Shown piece by piece: positions 17,857 to 27,619 of a DNA stretch of 64,000 bases. The position numbers were made by a program, and so were the translations under genes. Origin of the DNA: Thermodesulfovibrio sp. GTDB lineage: Bacteria > Nitrospirota > Thermodesulfovibrionia > Thermodesulfovibrionales > UBA6898. The stretch covers positions 31,521 through 95,520 of the forward strand of contig PNOC01000006.1 of the NCBI GenBank assembly GCA_013824615.1, in the 5' to 3' direction. The notes beneath the pieces are model-generated. The model was not told the DNA's origin, made no database searches, and saw nothing but the letters and a program-made list of their open reading frames with translations. How positions within the stretch are numbered: position 1 is the stretch's first letter; each line of letters starts with the position of its first letter.

Positions 17857-18786
17857 TTACTGTTTTATATTAGCATTTTTCAGCAGAGACCGGGAATAGC
17901 CACGGTCCTGTGCTATATAGTCAAGGTGCAGCGTTGCAAGATCTTCAACCGGAAGCATCTCCACAGGAGTCGCCTCAAAGGCTGTAATAACTTTGAGATA
18001 ACCATGACACCTGTCGCAGACCTCCACTTTCATTCTTTCATTTTGATCTTCTGTGTAAAGCAGCCCGAGGGTATTGTGGTCTTCATTGCCGCAATACAGA
18101 CACTGCAGCCGCCGAAAGGGCCAGTCAGCCCCGCATGTACCGCACCGCAGATGCTTAGCCTGGTTGTTCCCCTGAAGCTCGGCGAGAGTCGCTGCAGCGC
18201 CGCAGACAGGGCACTGCCCGCTGTCCCAGGGAACTCCCTCAATAAGAGGGGCCGCCTGCCTGCACAACTGCCGGAGGTAAGGTTCCATCGCATCGGACAA
18301 CAGGGACCTGAGCAGGTCAGGGTCAAGGACAAGGTTCTCTGCTGCGCTAACAATACCTTCGGTGGCTCCGGAAGCAATATCCGGCAATAGGCTGCCGACA
18401 TCCAGCCTCTCCCCCTCAAGCGCCACGCGGATAGAACCAGCCTCGGCAGCATGAATCTTATTCAGACCCGTCGTCTCTTCCAGGGCTGACGCAAGACGCA
18501 TCATTAAGCTGCAGACTTCGCGCTCGTCAATTTCAAGAGAAAGATCATGGAGAAGCGGCACTCCCTTCTCCAGTTTGGCACGTGCCTCCTCCGGAGCTAT
18601 GTCCACAGGTCTTGTAGAGATTTCGGCATCACGCAGGACCGGCAGTACTACCTCGTAGTAGCGGGCCGCTTCGCTCAGATCAGGATTGTCCTTAACCACG
18701 CTCTGCAGGCGCTGCAATATCGGATCTTCAGGCGAATCTTCAGTATCGGCGGGATTTTTCAGGTCAGTCCTCCCCGCATGGCTCAT
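17857..18786 (-). CDS. fdhE: Formate dehydrogenase accessory protein FdhE
   Basis: Cytoplasmic maturation factor for respiratory (Tat-exported) formate dehydrogenases; FdhE binds FDH and iron through zinc-ribbon cysteines. Four CXXC motifs are visible in the C-terminal half: CPVCG, CGTCG, CLYCG and CDRCH. The N-terminus is acidic and probably flexible. At 309 residues it is normal for the family. Its ATG overlaps the fdnH stop by 4 bases (ATGA), so it is translated with the enzyme it matures. FdhD, the sulfurtransferase partner, is not in this window. Confidence 0.92.
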   Translation of the reverse strand: MSHAGRTDLKNPADTEDSPEDPILQRLQSVVKDNPDLSEAARYYEVVLPVLRDAEISTRPVDIAPEEARAKLEKGVPLLHDLSLEIDEREVCSLMMRLASALEETTGLNKIHAAEAGSIRVALEGERLDVGSLLPDIASGATEGIVSAAENLVLDPDLLRSLLSDAMEPYLRQLCRQAAPLIEGVPWDSGQCPVCGAAATLAELQGNNQAKHLRCGTCGADWPFRRLQCLYCGNEDHNTLGLLYTEDQNERMKVEVCDRCHGYLKVITAFEATPVEMLPVEDLATLHLDYIAQDRGYSRSLLKNANIKQ

Positions 18787-19619
18787 TCCCCGGCCCCGGG
18801 TTCAGCTCCGGGTTCCTTCCTGCCTCCCCGCTCCCGAAACCTGATCAGTGCCACCATACCCATCAGAAAAGCAGAGAGTTGTGCCCCGCCCTTGTTGATA
18901 AGTGAGAGCTTTCTGCGCTGCTGCACAACCGGGTTCTCAGGCAGACCATAGACAGCAGGATTTTCCATCAGCAGATAAAATACCTTTAGCCCGCCGGCTT
19001 CGCTATACCCGTAAAGATTAGCCTTGTTTTCACCGAGTTTTCTGAGCTGAGCAAGGCGGGAGTCGGCCTTTGTCTTCAGCTCGGAAACCTCGCCGAACTG
19101 TATCGAACCGGTCGGACAGGACTTGGAACAGGCTGTCCCCATGTTGTTATGGATGCGGTCATTACAGAGCGTACATTTATGAGAGGTGCGGGTCTTCTCG
19201 CTGTATCGCACCACCCCGTACGGGCAGGCCTTGTTGCATAATTTGGTGCCGACACATTTGTCCTGCCGCACGATGACATTACCGAGGTCAGTACGTTCTA
19301 TGGCCTCCACCGGGCAGACGTTTAAACAGGCCGCGTCCGTACAGTGCTTACATGAATCGCTCATGAAAAGCCAGCGCGATGCCGTGCGGCGTGAATTGAT
19401 CTGCTCGATGAACAGAACGTGCCGCCAGTCCCTCGCACTCAGCTTTCCGGTGTTGTCATATGAGTTGCCGGTAAAATTGCTGGCCACCGGATAGGGAGCT
19501 CCCGGCCCTTGAGTAAAGTGGTCAGGTTCGGCCTCAAGCCCATTCCACTCCTTGCAGGCCACCTGGCATGCCTTGCAGCCTGTGCATATAGAGGTATCAA
19601 CAAACATTCCCTTTGCCAT
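18783..19619 (-). CDS. fdnH: Formate dehydrogenase iron-sulfur (beta) subunit
   Basis: Electron-transfer subunit passing electrons from FdnG. Four [4Fe-4S] cysteine groups are visible: CTGCKACQVAC near the N-terminus, CKHCTDAACLNVCPVEAI, CVGTKLCNKACPYG, and CTLCNDR with CSKSCP. A short hydrophobic stretch near the C-terminus (QLSAFLMGMVALI) may anchor it to the membrane. I chose the ATG at 19619 (MAKGMFVD), which overlaps the fdnG stop as TGATG and has AAGGAGG upstream; an upstream in-frame start at 19658 is unlikely. The usual cytochrome b subunit (FdnI) is not adjacent. Confidence 0.93.
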   Translation of the reverse strand: MAKGMFVDTSICTGCKACQVACKEWNGLEAEPDHFTQGPGAPYPVASNFTGNSYDNTGKLSARDWRHVLFIEQINSRRTASRWLFMSDSCKHCTDAACLNVCPVEAIERTDLGNVIVRQDKCVGTKLCNKACPYGVVRYSEKTRTSHKCTLCNDRIHNNMGTACSKSCPTGSIQFGEVSELKTKADSRLAQLRKLGENKANLYGYSEAGGLKVFYLLMENPAVYGLPENPVVQQRRKLSLINKGGAQLSAFLMGMVALIRFRERGGRKEPGAEPGAGE

Positions 19620-22600
19620 CAGACCGTACCTCCTTTCCTGCCCGCACGTACATTGCACGTAAAGACCTTCCCTTCATGGATAGAGACGTTGGGATCAGCC
19701 ACAAGCGCACTGAGGTTGTTCACCACGTCGCCCTGTGCCGTGCCCTGCCAGCCCCAGTGCCACGGCATACCAATCTGATGCACGGTTTTCCCGTTAATCA
19801 CGAAAGGCTTCATGCGGCGGGTCACCAGCGCCCGTGCCTGGATCTCCCCCCGCGCCGTCCAGATGGTCATATACTCACCGTTCATGATGCCCTTATCGAC
19901 TGCCAGTTCCGGTGAGATCTCGCAGAACAGTTCAGGCATCAACTCCGCCAGCCACGGCAGCCATCTGCTCATGACCCCGCTCAGGTAATGCTCGGTAAGC
20001 CGGTACGTCGATATGACGATCGGATAATCAGGATCGGCCACCTTATGATACGGGTTGCCCGCAATCTTCCAGACCTTTGCAACAGGGTTGGATTCCTGTT
20101 TATAAAGAACATTGTTAACAGGTGATTCATATGGCTCATAATGGGTCGGCAAAGGACCATCGACCAGACCTGCGGGTGCAAAGAGCCAGGCCTTGCCGTC
20201 AGCGCGCATGATGAAGGGATCGTTGCCCCCCAGCCAGTCAAAGCCGATGCCGGCGTCTTTGCCGGCAGAACCCGGGGCCTTCGTAAGCGCAAAGTCTATA
20301 CCATCTCCGGACGGCGTAAGCCATTTACTGCTAACGGCATCCCAGTAGACAAGCTTCTTTTTTTCCGACCAGGGATTGCCCTTCGTGTCAGCAGAGGCCC
20401 GATTATACATGATATGACGGTTTGCCGGCCACGCGAATCCCCAGTTTGGCGAGATCCAGTTATCGCCCTGACGACGCGCCGACTGGTTCTTGCCCTCCTC
20501 AGGAATAACGCCGGTGTAAATCCAGGCGCCGCAGACGGTAGAGCCGTCTTCCGCAAGGTTCGCAAATGAGGGAACAGGCTTTTTATCTTTCCAGATATAG
20601 CCGTTAATCTCCTTGAGCGCCTTATAGGCAGAGGGCTCGTCCTTGATACGCCAGTTCGCCACTTCCGCCGGCTCAGGCTCATAGTCCCACGTCAGGTTCC
20701 TGATCGCCCAGTCCCGCTCGCGGGTAGAATCCTTGTAGAGCGCCTTGATTTTCTTGCCCAGGTGGTACGTAAACCAGAGATTGCTGCGGGAATCGTCGGG
20801 TGGATCGGCGGCTTTTTCATGATATTGCAGCAGCCGCTGGGTATTGGTAAAAGAACCCTCCATTTCCGGCACACACGCAGAAGGCAGATAAAATATCTCT
20901 GTCTTTATGTCCGCTGTCTTGAGCTCTCCCGACTTGATCTCGGGCGAGTTGCGCCAGAAGGAGGCGGTCTCGGTCTCATAGAAATCCCTCACCACCATCC
21001 AGTCCAGCTTTGCAAGCGCTTTTCGCTGGAACCTGGCGTTCTGACCGCCGACAGCAGGGTTCTGCCCCACGCAGAGAAACCCTTTGATCTTTCCGTCCAT
21101 CATGTCCACAAACATCGGCAAATGGGAATGATCACCGGTAATCTTGGGATGGTAATGATACCCATAATCGTTCTCCCTGGTTGCCGCGTCGCCGAACTGG
21201 GCCTTAAAGTATGAGACGGCAAATTTGGGATAGTTGCCCCAGTAACTCGTCGAAACCGGGACCGCCTCGGTCAGGATAAAATCTTTCAGAGAGTCGTGAT
21301 TCCGGCGGGCATCGGGCATATTCAGGTAACCAGGAAGGGAATGATACAGCGTGGCGATGTCGGTTGATCCCTGAATAGTTGAATGACCACGCAGGGCCAG
21401 GATTCCGCCCCCCGGCCTTCCGATGTTGCCAAGCAGCGCCTGGAGCATGCCTGCGCAGCGGATGATCTGTACCCCGACCGTGTGCTGGGTCCAGCCGACA
21501 GCGTAGGTTATGTTCGATGTCTTGTCTCGTCCCGAATTATTCAGCAGCGTTTCGGCAACGCGGAGAAAGGTTTCCTTCGGGCATCCGCAGACGCGCTCGA
21601 CCATCTCAGGCGTATAGCGGGCATAGTGCTTTTTGACGATCTGGAATACGGTCTGGGGATCCTGAAGCGTCATATCGGTCTTCGGTCTGCCGGGTACACG
21701 CTGCAGCAGGAGATCCGTAAAGGTTTTGGCCTCGCTTACCGTAGACGCAGGCGCCGGGTTGCGCTGATATGACCAACTGGCATTTGAATACGTCTTGCCG
21801 TCGCCGGAAAGTCCTGAGAAGACGCCGTCGAGATCGTCAGGATCCTTGAAGTCGGCATTTACCAGCGTTGCGGCATTCGTATAATTGATCACATATTCCT
21901 TGAAAAACGGGTCTGAATTCCAGCGGCTGCTGTTGATGACGTACGTAATAAGTGCACCGAGAAAGACAATGTCACTGCCTGCCCGGATCTGCGCGTGAAT
22001 GTCGCAGAGGGCCGAGGTCCGCGTAAAACGCGGATCAACATGCATCAGGACCGCACCATGCTCTGTTTTTGCCTTGAGCGGCCAACGGAACGCCACAGGA
22101 TGGCACTCTGCCATGTTAGAACCCATGATCATAACTGCGTCGGAATTGACGAGATCACGGGGAAACGTTGTCGAACCACCCCGTCCAAACGTGACCCCCA
22201 GCCCGGGGACCGTGGAGGAGTGTCATATTCGGGCCTGGTTCTCTACATAGACAACGCCCAGGCCGTGCATAAGCTTCTGCTGTGCATAATTCCATTCGTT
22301 ATCGATCGTCGCACCGCCGAGTGAAGCCAGGGCATAGGTGTTCATCACCCGTTTTTTCGCCTTGCCTCCCTTGCCATCCGGGAGCTCCTCGAACTCATTA
22401 AAGTTTGCATCGCGGGTCTCTTTGACCAGTTTGGCGATACGGTCCATGGCCCAGTCCAGTGGCTTCTCTTCCCAGTGATCACTGCCCGGTGCGCGGTACT
22501 TGACCTTTGTCCAGCGATGCTCGTTCATGACAAGCTGATAGGTTGCCGCACCTTTCGGACAGAGGGTGCCTTCGCTTATTGGCGAATCAGGGTTTCCCTC

Positions 22601-22828
22601 GATGCCGATGATCTTGCCGGCATCGTTGACCATAACAATCTGACCGCAGCCAACAGAGCAGAACGGACAGATGCTCGGCACCTGCTTCCCTGTCTTAATC
22701 GGGACACTGAGCGCACGGCCCTGCACCGCCGCAGTATCCACCCCCAGAGCCGCTGTTTCTGTGGCAACAACGGCACCAATAGCACCTGCTGAAATCTTAA
22801 TAAATTGTCGACGGGTGACGTTCATCAT
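19619..22828 (-). CDS. fdnG: Selenocysteine-containing formate dehydrogenase catalytic (alpha) subunit
   Basis: Molybdenum/tungsten bis-MGD formate dehydrogenase, 1069 residues including Sec202. The N-terminus has a Tat signal (RRQFIK, residues 6-11). The [4Fe-4S] ligands are Cys54, Cys57, Cys61 and Cys90. An in-frame TGA at 22223-22225 falls in QARI-U-HSSTVPGLG, exactly where Sec sits in E. coli FdnG (QARV-U-HGPT). The frame continues without error through GRGGSTTFPRDLVNSDAV and MGSNMAECHP. It is therefore one selenoprotein gene, not two ORFs or a pseudogene. The C-terminal half has the molybdopterin-binding domain (HYLSGVMSRWLPW, HWGWQGTAQG). It is the first gene of fdnG-fdnH-fdhE. selA/B/C are not in this window. 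Confidence 0.95.
22193..22211 (-). promoter_or_regulatory. Candidate bacterial SECIS hairpin of fdnG
   Basis: On the minus strand, 11 bases after the TGA, GGTCCCC (22211-22205) pairs with GGGGGTC (22199-22193) around loop GGGCT. The 18-base distance from TGA to the loop and the G at the loop start fit bacterial SECIS geometry. The pairing includes G-U wobbles. Confidence 0.6.
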
Positions 22829-23033
22829 GGGATCGTATCCTCCTTCTTAACACCAGAATATCAAAATCTCATAGATACTTAAAGCATTATATTATACGGC
22901 GGGCCTGTTCTGTGTAGGCTTATGTAAAAATCGATTGTCAGTTTTTGCTGACAAAGAGTTTCTTTTGATGGACATGAAATCATTTTAGCGGTAAAGTGTA
23001 GATATTGTTACCGCAGACAAGGAGGATAATAAG
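22829..23033. promoter_or_regulatory. Divergent promoter region fdnG / cytochrome P460
   Basis: A 205-bp gap with two dyads: TTGTCAG/CTGACAA (22935-22941 and 22948-22954), and GCGGTAA/TTACCGC (22988-22994 and 23008-23014, 13-base spacer). The second is close upstream of the P460 ribosome binding site and looks like an operator. The regulator is not identifiable. Confidence 0.4.
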
Positions 23034-23582
23034 ATGAAGAGTATCAGGATGTTCGTTTTTGCCGGAGTTGTTGGTATCGGCCTCATGCTTGCCGGGAGTG
23101 ATCTGTTTTCAGCCCAGGACAGGTATGCGCTGAAGGCCCCCAATGGACTCTCCTTCGAAGATATACGGGGCTATGAGACCTGGCAGGTAATCGCACCAAG
23201 TTATCGGACCGATAAAAAAGAAGTCCGGTACATACTCGGGAATACCACGCTTGTGGATGCCTACAAAAAAGGCGCGTCCAATAAAGGTATTGCCTTTCCT
23301 GACGGCGCCGTTCTTGTGAAAATTGCCTATTCCGAGATGAAGAACCCTGTGTTCCCGGCAGCTCTTGAGCCGGATGTTCTTCAGAGGATTGAGTTCATGG
23401 TGAAGGATTCAAAAAAATTCAGCGCTACCGGCGGTTGGGGATATGCACGTTTCGTCTATAACCCGGCCTCAAACACCTATACTCCCTACGGAAAAGATGC
23501 CGCCTTTGCAGACGAGTGCTACCAGTGCCATACACTTGTAAAAGACCGTGACTATGTGTTTACGAAATATCCGGTCCGTTGA
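23034..23582 (+). CDS. Cytochrome P460 family protein
   Basis: Periplasmic heme c protein of 182 residues with an N-terminal signal peptide (about 1-26) and one heme motif, CYQCH (162-166), near the C-terminus, as in the P460/cytochrome c'-beta superfamily. Segments GYETWQVIAP, FPDGAVLVKIAYSE and WGYARF match the family beta-sheet fold. Members oxidise hydroxylamine or bind NO; which applies depends on a lysine-heme crosslink that cannot be judged from sequence alone. GGAGGATAATAAG precedes the ATG. fumC follows after 14 bases. It is divergent from formate dehydrogenase. Confidence 0.85.
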   Translation: MKSIRMFVFAGVVGIGLMLAGSDLFSAQDRYALKAPNGLSFEDIRGYETWQVIAPSYRTDKKEVRYILGNTTLVDAYKKGASNKGIAFPDGAVLVKIAYSEMKNPVFPAALEPDVLQRIEFMVKDSKKFSATGGWGYARFVYNPASNTYTPYGKDAAFADECYQCHTLVKDRDYVFTKYPVR

Positions 23583-23596
23583 TTCTCTGAAATACC

Positions 23597-24982
23597 ATGA
23601 CTGACTTCCGTATTGAGCATGATGCCCTCGGTGAGGTGAGCATACCCGCAGATGCGCTTTATGGGGCCCAGACCCAGCGCGCGATCGATAACTTTCCTCT
23701 CAGCGGGACAGCCTTTCCGCGGGTTTTTATCCGTTCTCTCGGCCTGATAAAAAAAGCCGCAGCCATGGCAAATGAGGATCTGGGTATGCTCGATGCCGCG
23801 AAAGCAGCGGCAATCACGGCCGCTGCAGACGAGGTGATAGCAGGCAGATGGGACACTCAGTTTCCTGTCGACATATTCCAGTCAGGGTCGGGCACCTCAA
23901 CAAATATGAATGCAAACGAAGTCATCGCAAACAGGGCCATCCAACTGTCGGGAGGGGCCCCTGGGGCCAAGACGATCCATCCCAATGACCATGTCAACCG
24001 GGGCCAATCGACGAATGACGTTATCCCGACTGCTATCCATGTCAGCGCCTTTATACTGGCAAGCGAGTCCCTTCTGCCGGCATTACGCCATCTCCATGGC
24101 GCGTTGATCAAGCGCATGCAGGAACTCGATGACGTTGTTAAGACCGGCCGCACGCACCTGATGGATGCAGTGCCGATCAGGATGAGCCAGGAGATTAGCG
24201 GATGGGCCCATCAGATCAGGCAGGCTATCGAGCGGATCGAATCCTGTCTGCCGAGACTGGCCATGCTGGCCATCGGGGGAACAGCAGTCGGAACCGGCAT
24301 CAATGCCCATCCGGAGTTCGGGAAACGGGTGGCTGCCTTGCTAGCCGCTGAAACGGGATTACCCTTTGAGGAAACAGGTAACCACTTTACCTCTCAGGCA
24401 GCCGTTGATACGGCGGCTGAACTGAGCGGCCACGTGAAGACAGCGGCCCTGTCCCTCATAAAGATATGCAATGACCTGCGCCTTATGAACAGCGGCCCGG
24501 TTGCCGGTCTGTCAGAGATATCGCTTCCTGCAGTCCAGCTCGGTTCGAGCATCATGCCCGGAAAGACCAACCCGGTCATCTGCGAGGCAGTGACCATGGT
24601 CTGCGTGCAGGTGATCGGCAATGATACCGCGATCACGATCGGAAGCCAGTGCGGCAATTTTGAGGTGAACATCATGCTGCCGCTCATAGCGCACACTCTG
24701 CTTCAGTCTGTCTCGATTCTCGCTCATGCCGCACGCCTGCTTGCAGACAAGGCTGTTGCGGGGTTTACCGTAAACCGGGAACATATTGCAGAGCTCGTCG
24801 GTCGGAATCCCATCCTCGTCACTGCGCTGTCGCCAATAATCGGATATGACAAGGCCGCGATGATTGCCCGTAAGGCCTTTGCTGAAAAGCGCAGTATAAA
24901 AGATGTTGCAGCTGAAATGACGGAGTTGACCTCAGAAGAACTCGACCGCCTGCTGGACCCGCGTTCGATGACCGGGAAATAA
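23597..24982 (+). CDS. fumC: Class II fumarate hydratase
   Basis: Oxygen-stable, Fe-S-independent fumarase of the TCA cycle, interconverting fumarate and malate. The superfamily signature GSSIMPGKTNPV is present, as are TSTNMNANEVIANRA, DHVNRGQSTNDV and GRTHLMDAVP. At 461 residues it is full length. It starts 14 bases after the P460 gene with no strong ribosome binding site, so it may depend on upstream translation. Confidence 0.97.
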   Translation: MTDFRIEHDALGEVSIPADALYGAQTQRAIDNFPLSGTAFPRVFIRSLGLIKKAAAMANEDLGMLDAAKAAAITAAADEVIAGRWDTQFPVDIFQSGSGTSTNMNANEVIANRAIQLSGGAPGAKTIHPNDHVNRGQSTNDVIPTAIHVSAFILASESLLPALRHLHGALIKRMQELDDVVKTGRTHLMDAVPIRMSQEISGWAHQIRQAIERIESCLPRLAMLAIGGTAVGTGINAHPEFGKRVAALLAAETGLPFEETGNHFTSQAAVDTAAELSGHVKTAALSLIKICNDLRLMNSGPVAGLSEISLPAVQLGSSIMPGKTNPVICEAVTMVCVQVIGNDTAITIGSQCGNFEVNIMLPLIAHTLLQSVSILAHAARLLADKAVAGFTVNREHIAELVGRNPILVTALSPIIGYDKAAMIARKAFAEKRSIKDVAAEMTELTSEELDRLLDPRSMTGK

Positions 24983-25075
24983 CCGCAGGCATCGAGCCGG
25001 CACATACATCACGCTTGCACTGAACACTCCCCTACCGGCCGGTTGAGGTCATCATTTTGCATGCAGACTTTGGCA

Positions 25076-25104
25076 TTGACAACCCGCCTTCCCGGAATCA
25101 TTAT
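25076..25104 (+). promoter_or_regulatory. Putative sigma-70 promoter of the DUF1566 gene
   Basis: TTGACA (25076-25081), 17-base spacer, CATTAT (25099-25104), about 57 bp upstream of the ATG at 25162. The -35 is perfect and the -10 fair. Confidence 0.5.
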
Positions 25105-25161
25105 ATGACATGGAACAAAGCCGTGCTTCGCGGCTGCAATGGATTACGCGGGGAGGCAGTT

Positions 25162-25827
25162 ATGTCTGGGAAGAAATTGGTGCTGATCGTATTTTCATTG
25201 ATGTTGGTACTTGCAAGTGCAGCATATGCCGCACCTGGGGTTGAGGTGAGCGGTAATCTGCATTTATCAGGAACGGGGACAATCAGTTTCCCGGATGGCA
25301 AATCGCAAACGACGGCAGCAACCGACTGCACAGGGAGATATGAATTTAACAGTAATGTTAACTATCCGAATGGCGATGGAACAGTGACGGATTGCAGGAC
25401 AGGGGTAATATGGTTGAAAAACGCAAACTGCACAGATACCAGCAACGGCATTGCAAAAGCAGAAAACAATGGTACACTTGCCTGGGCGGATGCCAACGCG
25501 TGGGTCGCAGGTCTGGGCAATGGTATATGCGGGCTGCATGACGGTTCTTCAGCCGGAGACTGGAGACTGCCGACGAAAACGGAATGGATGGCTATGGTTC
25601 AGAGTGCGCGAAAGCATGGCTACGCAAACCCTGCTCTAACAGATGCGGCAGGGAACGGACAGTGGACAGAGGGAGATATTTTTGACAGCGTCAAGGGCAT
25701 CTACTGGTCCGGCAGCAGCTTCGATGCCGACGGCGCCTGGTGTGTCGCCCTGAGCATTGATGGCGGCATTGCCGTCGACATTAAGAGCAACAGCGACTAT
25801 GTATGGCCGGTACGTATCGGGAAGTAG
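25162..25827 (+). CDS. Secreted DUF1566 (Lcl C-terminal-like) protein
   Basis: Exported 221-residue protein with a signal peptide at about 1-23 (MSGKKLVLIVFSLML...AYA). The N-terminal part VSGNLHLSGTGTISFPDGKSQT resembles phage-tail or adhesin linkers. The DUF1566 domain follows with the characteristic TDCRTGVIWLKNANC, DWRLPTKTEW, YWSGSSF and VWPVR pattern of a C-type-lectin-like fold. The start is fixed by GGGGAGG 5 bases upstream of the ATG at 25162. It stands alone between fumC and a convergent gene. A surface or binding role is inferred; the ligand is unknown. Confidence 0.82.
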   Translation: MSGKKLVLIVFSLMLVLASAAYAAPGVEVSGNLHLSGTGTISFPDGKSQTTAATDCTGRYEFNSNVNYPNGDGTVTDCRTGVIWLKNANCTDTSNGIAKAENNGTLAWADANAWVAGLGNGICGLHDGSSAGDWRLPTKTEWMAMVQSARKHGYANPALTDAAGNGQWTEGDIFDSVKGIYWSGSSFDADGAWCVALSIDGGIAVDIKSNSDYVWPVRIGK

Positions 25828-25866
25828 ATTGTTTAATATAGGCCACCCGATCAACAGAACAGCCTC

Positions 25867-27570
25867 TCACTCCAATCCGCTTACCTGTCTGTCCGGAGGG
25901 TATTCTACGGAAAAGACGAACGGGATCTTGATCATCTCGCCCGGCTTGACCTTGAAATACCACTCAAAAAAGTTCAGTTCGTTCTTTTTCAGCACCGGTG
26001 AGTCCTTCTCGTATTGAGGCTCCACCAGCTTAACCACGATGTCCTGGTGGGATGCAATCGGCAGCTGGTCCCAGACAACCAGTTCCTCTTCGGTTTTCTT
26101 GTTGTTCGTAATCTCCGTCAGATACTCGTAAACCATTTTGGTCTTCTTTTCGAATAGCCCTTCCTGCTTCTGGTGTTTCTTCAGAAACTTCCGCTCGACC
26201 TTGATCGCCCCATCAACCCCGAGGAACGTCCAGAACTCCTCACCAGGGGCAACCTGTTTCATGGAGGCATTCGCAACGAAGCTGCTGTCCAGAAATACAT
26301 TGGTATTGCCCGGCAGGAGGGGAAATTCACTCGCATTCTTCACCTTCGTTTTCAGATATGCATTGGGTGAAAGTTTTGGAACCGTGGAATAACGGAAATC
26401 AGCCGGGAAATCCTGAATAAGAACCGTAACCTTGTGCGGCAGATTGTCGCTGGCTATGGTATTTCTGCCTCTGATCTGAAAAACAACGGAAGTAGCATTC
26501 GTCTGAACATTGGCAGCCGGTTTATCCATTACACTGGCCGCCTTTTGTTCCTCCAGGCTATCCATCTCTGCAGCTGCGGCAGGCATCATCTGCCTTGCCA
26601 TCTGCGGTGCAGGAGCTGCCGGATAGGCAACTGCCTTCTTGTCTAAACGGGGGCGCGGCTCGATAAAACTGACACGCCAGGGATAAAGCTCAGGCTGCTG
26701 ACCGCCGATCCGGGGCTGGGCAGTCGAGAGCTCCACCGCCACATCGTCCCAGGCTTCAGAGGTGTTCTGCCGTATGACCGCATTATAGGTCAGGTTCATC
26801 TTTTTTTCGCGGGTCGAGACACGAAGGTCATATAACGGCTGCCAACTTGGACCGCGCACTATGTAAGAGAGCGAGAGGGAGAGTTCCCCTGCCTCCTTCA
26901 TCCTCACCAGCACCTCCACATGGTACCTGGTCTTCTGTTCAGCGCTGCCAAGGTCCGCAATCTGCCTGGTGACCTTGCTCAGCCTGGCCTTCTGGTCACG
27001 TTTGGCAATCTCCGTTTCACGAATTTCCTTGTCAAGCGCCGCATTCCTGACGCGGTAGAGATCCACCATTTTGACCCATTTTTCAGGGTCCAGTTCTCCT
27101 GCAGGGGTCTTGTCCGTGACGCCTGTCAGCTTCCTGGTTATATTCTCAAGAAATCCCTTCTCATTATTTGCCAGGCTGATCTTTCCATCCAGCTCTGCAA
27201 TCCGGTCTTCAATATTTGTCTTTTCGTCCAGAAGGGCCTTTCTGTCCTTGTCCGGGGTTTCAGTATAGCGTTCTATGTCCGTCTTCACATCACTCAGTTC
27301 AGCGCTGCCTGTGCCGTTCACCTGAATGCTGCCAGGCTCCAGCCCGGCCGGCAGATTATCGAATACAAGCCGCTGCTCGCCTGCAGGAAGTTTCTCTGAG
27401 GCAGTTCGCGTCACCTGCGCACGGTCTGAATATACAGTTACGGCCGAGATGCGCGATTTAAGTATCTTGACTGCAGGGTCATTGGCTTTGGCAAAGGCAG
27501 TACTTGATCCGGCAAGAAAAATCCCCAATGCACAGACGGTCAACAGGACAACACGGATTACAGGTTTCAT
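25867..27570 (-). CDS. DUF4139 (mucoidy inhibitor MuiA-like) domain protein
   Basis: Exported 567-residue protein with a signal peptide at about 1-27. The N-terminal DUF4140 segment (ISAVTVYSDRAQVTR) is followed by a long coiled coil at about 105-215 and a DUF4139 beta-rich domain (LSYIVRGPSWQPLYDLRV, WDDVAVELSTAQP, EYLTEITNNKKTEEELVVWDQLP). An Ala/Pro/Met-rich linker occupies about 315-350. AGGAGAGG precedes the start. Function in bacteria is unclear; the family is often found among envelope proteins. It is 50 bp downstream of the NifS-like gene and on the same strand, so it could be expressed from that operon by read-through or separately. Confidence 0.85.
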   Translation of the reverse strand: MKPVIRVVLLTVCALGIFLAGSSTAFAKANDPAVKILKSRISAVTVYSDRAQVTRTASEKLPAGEQRLVFDNLPAGLEPGSIQVNGTGSAELSDVKTDIERYTETPDKDRKALLDEKTNIEDRIAELDGKISLANNEKGFLENITRKLTGVTDKTPAGELDPEKWVKMVDLYRVRNAALDKEIRETEIAKRDQKARLSKVTRQIADLGSAEQKTRYHVEVLVRMKEAGELSLSLSYIVRGPSWQPLYDLRVSTREKKMNLTYNAVIRQNTSEAWDDVAVELSTAQPRIGGQQPELYPWRVSFIEPRPRLDKKAVAYPAAPAPQMARQMMPAAAAEMDSLEEQKAASVMDKPAANVQTNATSVVFQIRGRNTIASDNLPHKVTVLIQDFPADFRYSTVPKLSPNAYLKTKVKNASEFPLLPGNTNVFLDSSFVANASMKQVAPGEEFWTFLGVDGAIKVERKFLKKHQKQEGLFEKKTKMVYEYLTEITNNKKTEEELVVWDQLPIASHQDIVVKLVEPQYEKDSPVLKKNELNFFEWYFKVKPGEMIKIPFVFSVEYPPDRQVSGLE

Positions 27571-27619
27571 GGCCTCTCCTCTTACCTTGAAGTTAAACGC
27601 GACAGCCTTCTATACATGC

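Noticed and set aside
19619..22828. Two separate ORFs or a frameshifted pseudogene for formate dehydrogenase
   Set aside because: The break is a single in-frame TGA at the known Sec position, with conserved sequence on both sides and a downstream hairpin. A selenoprotein explains it better.
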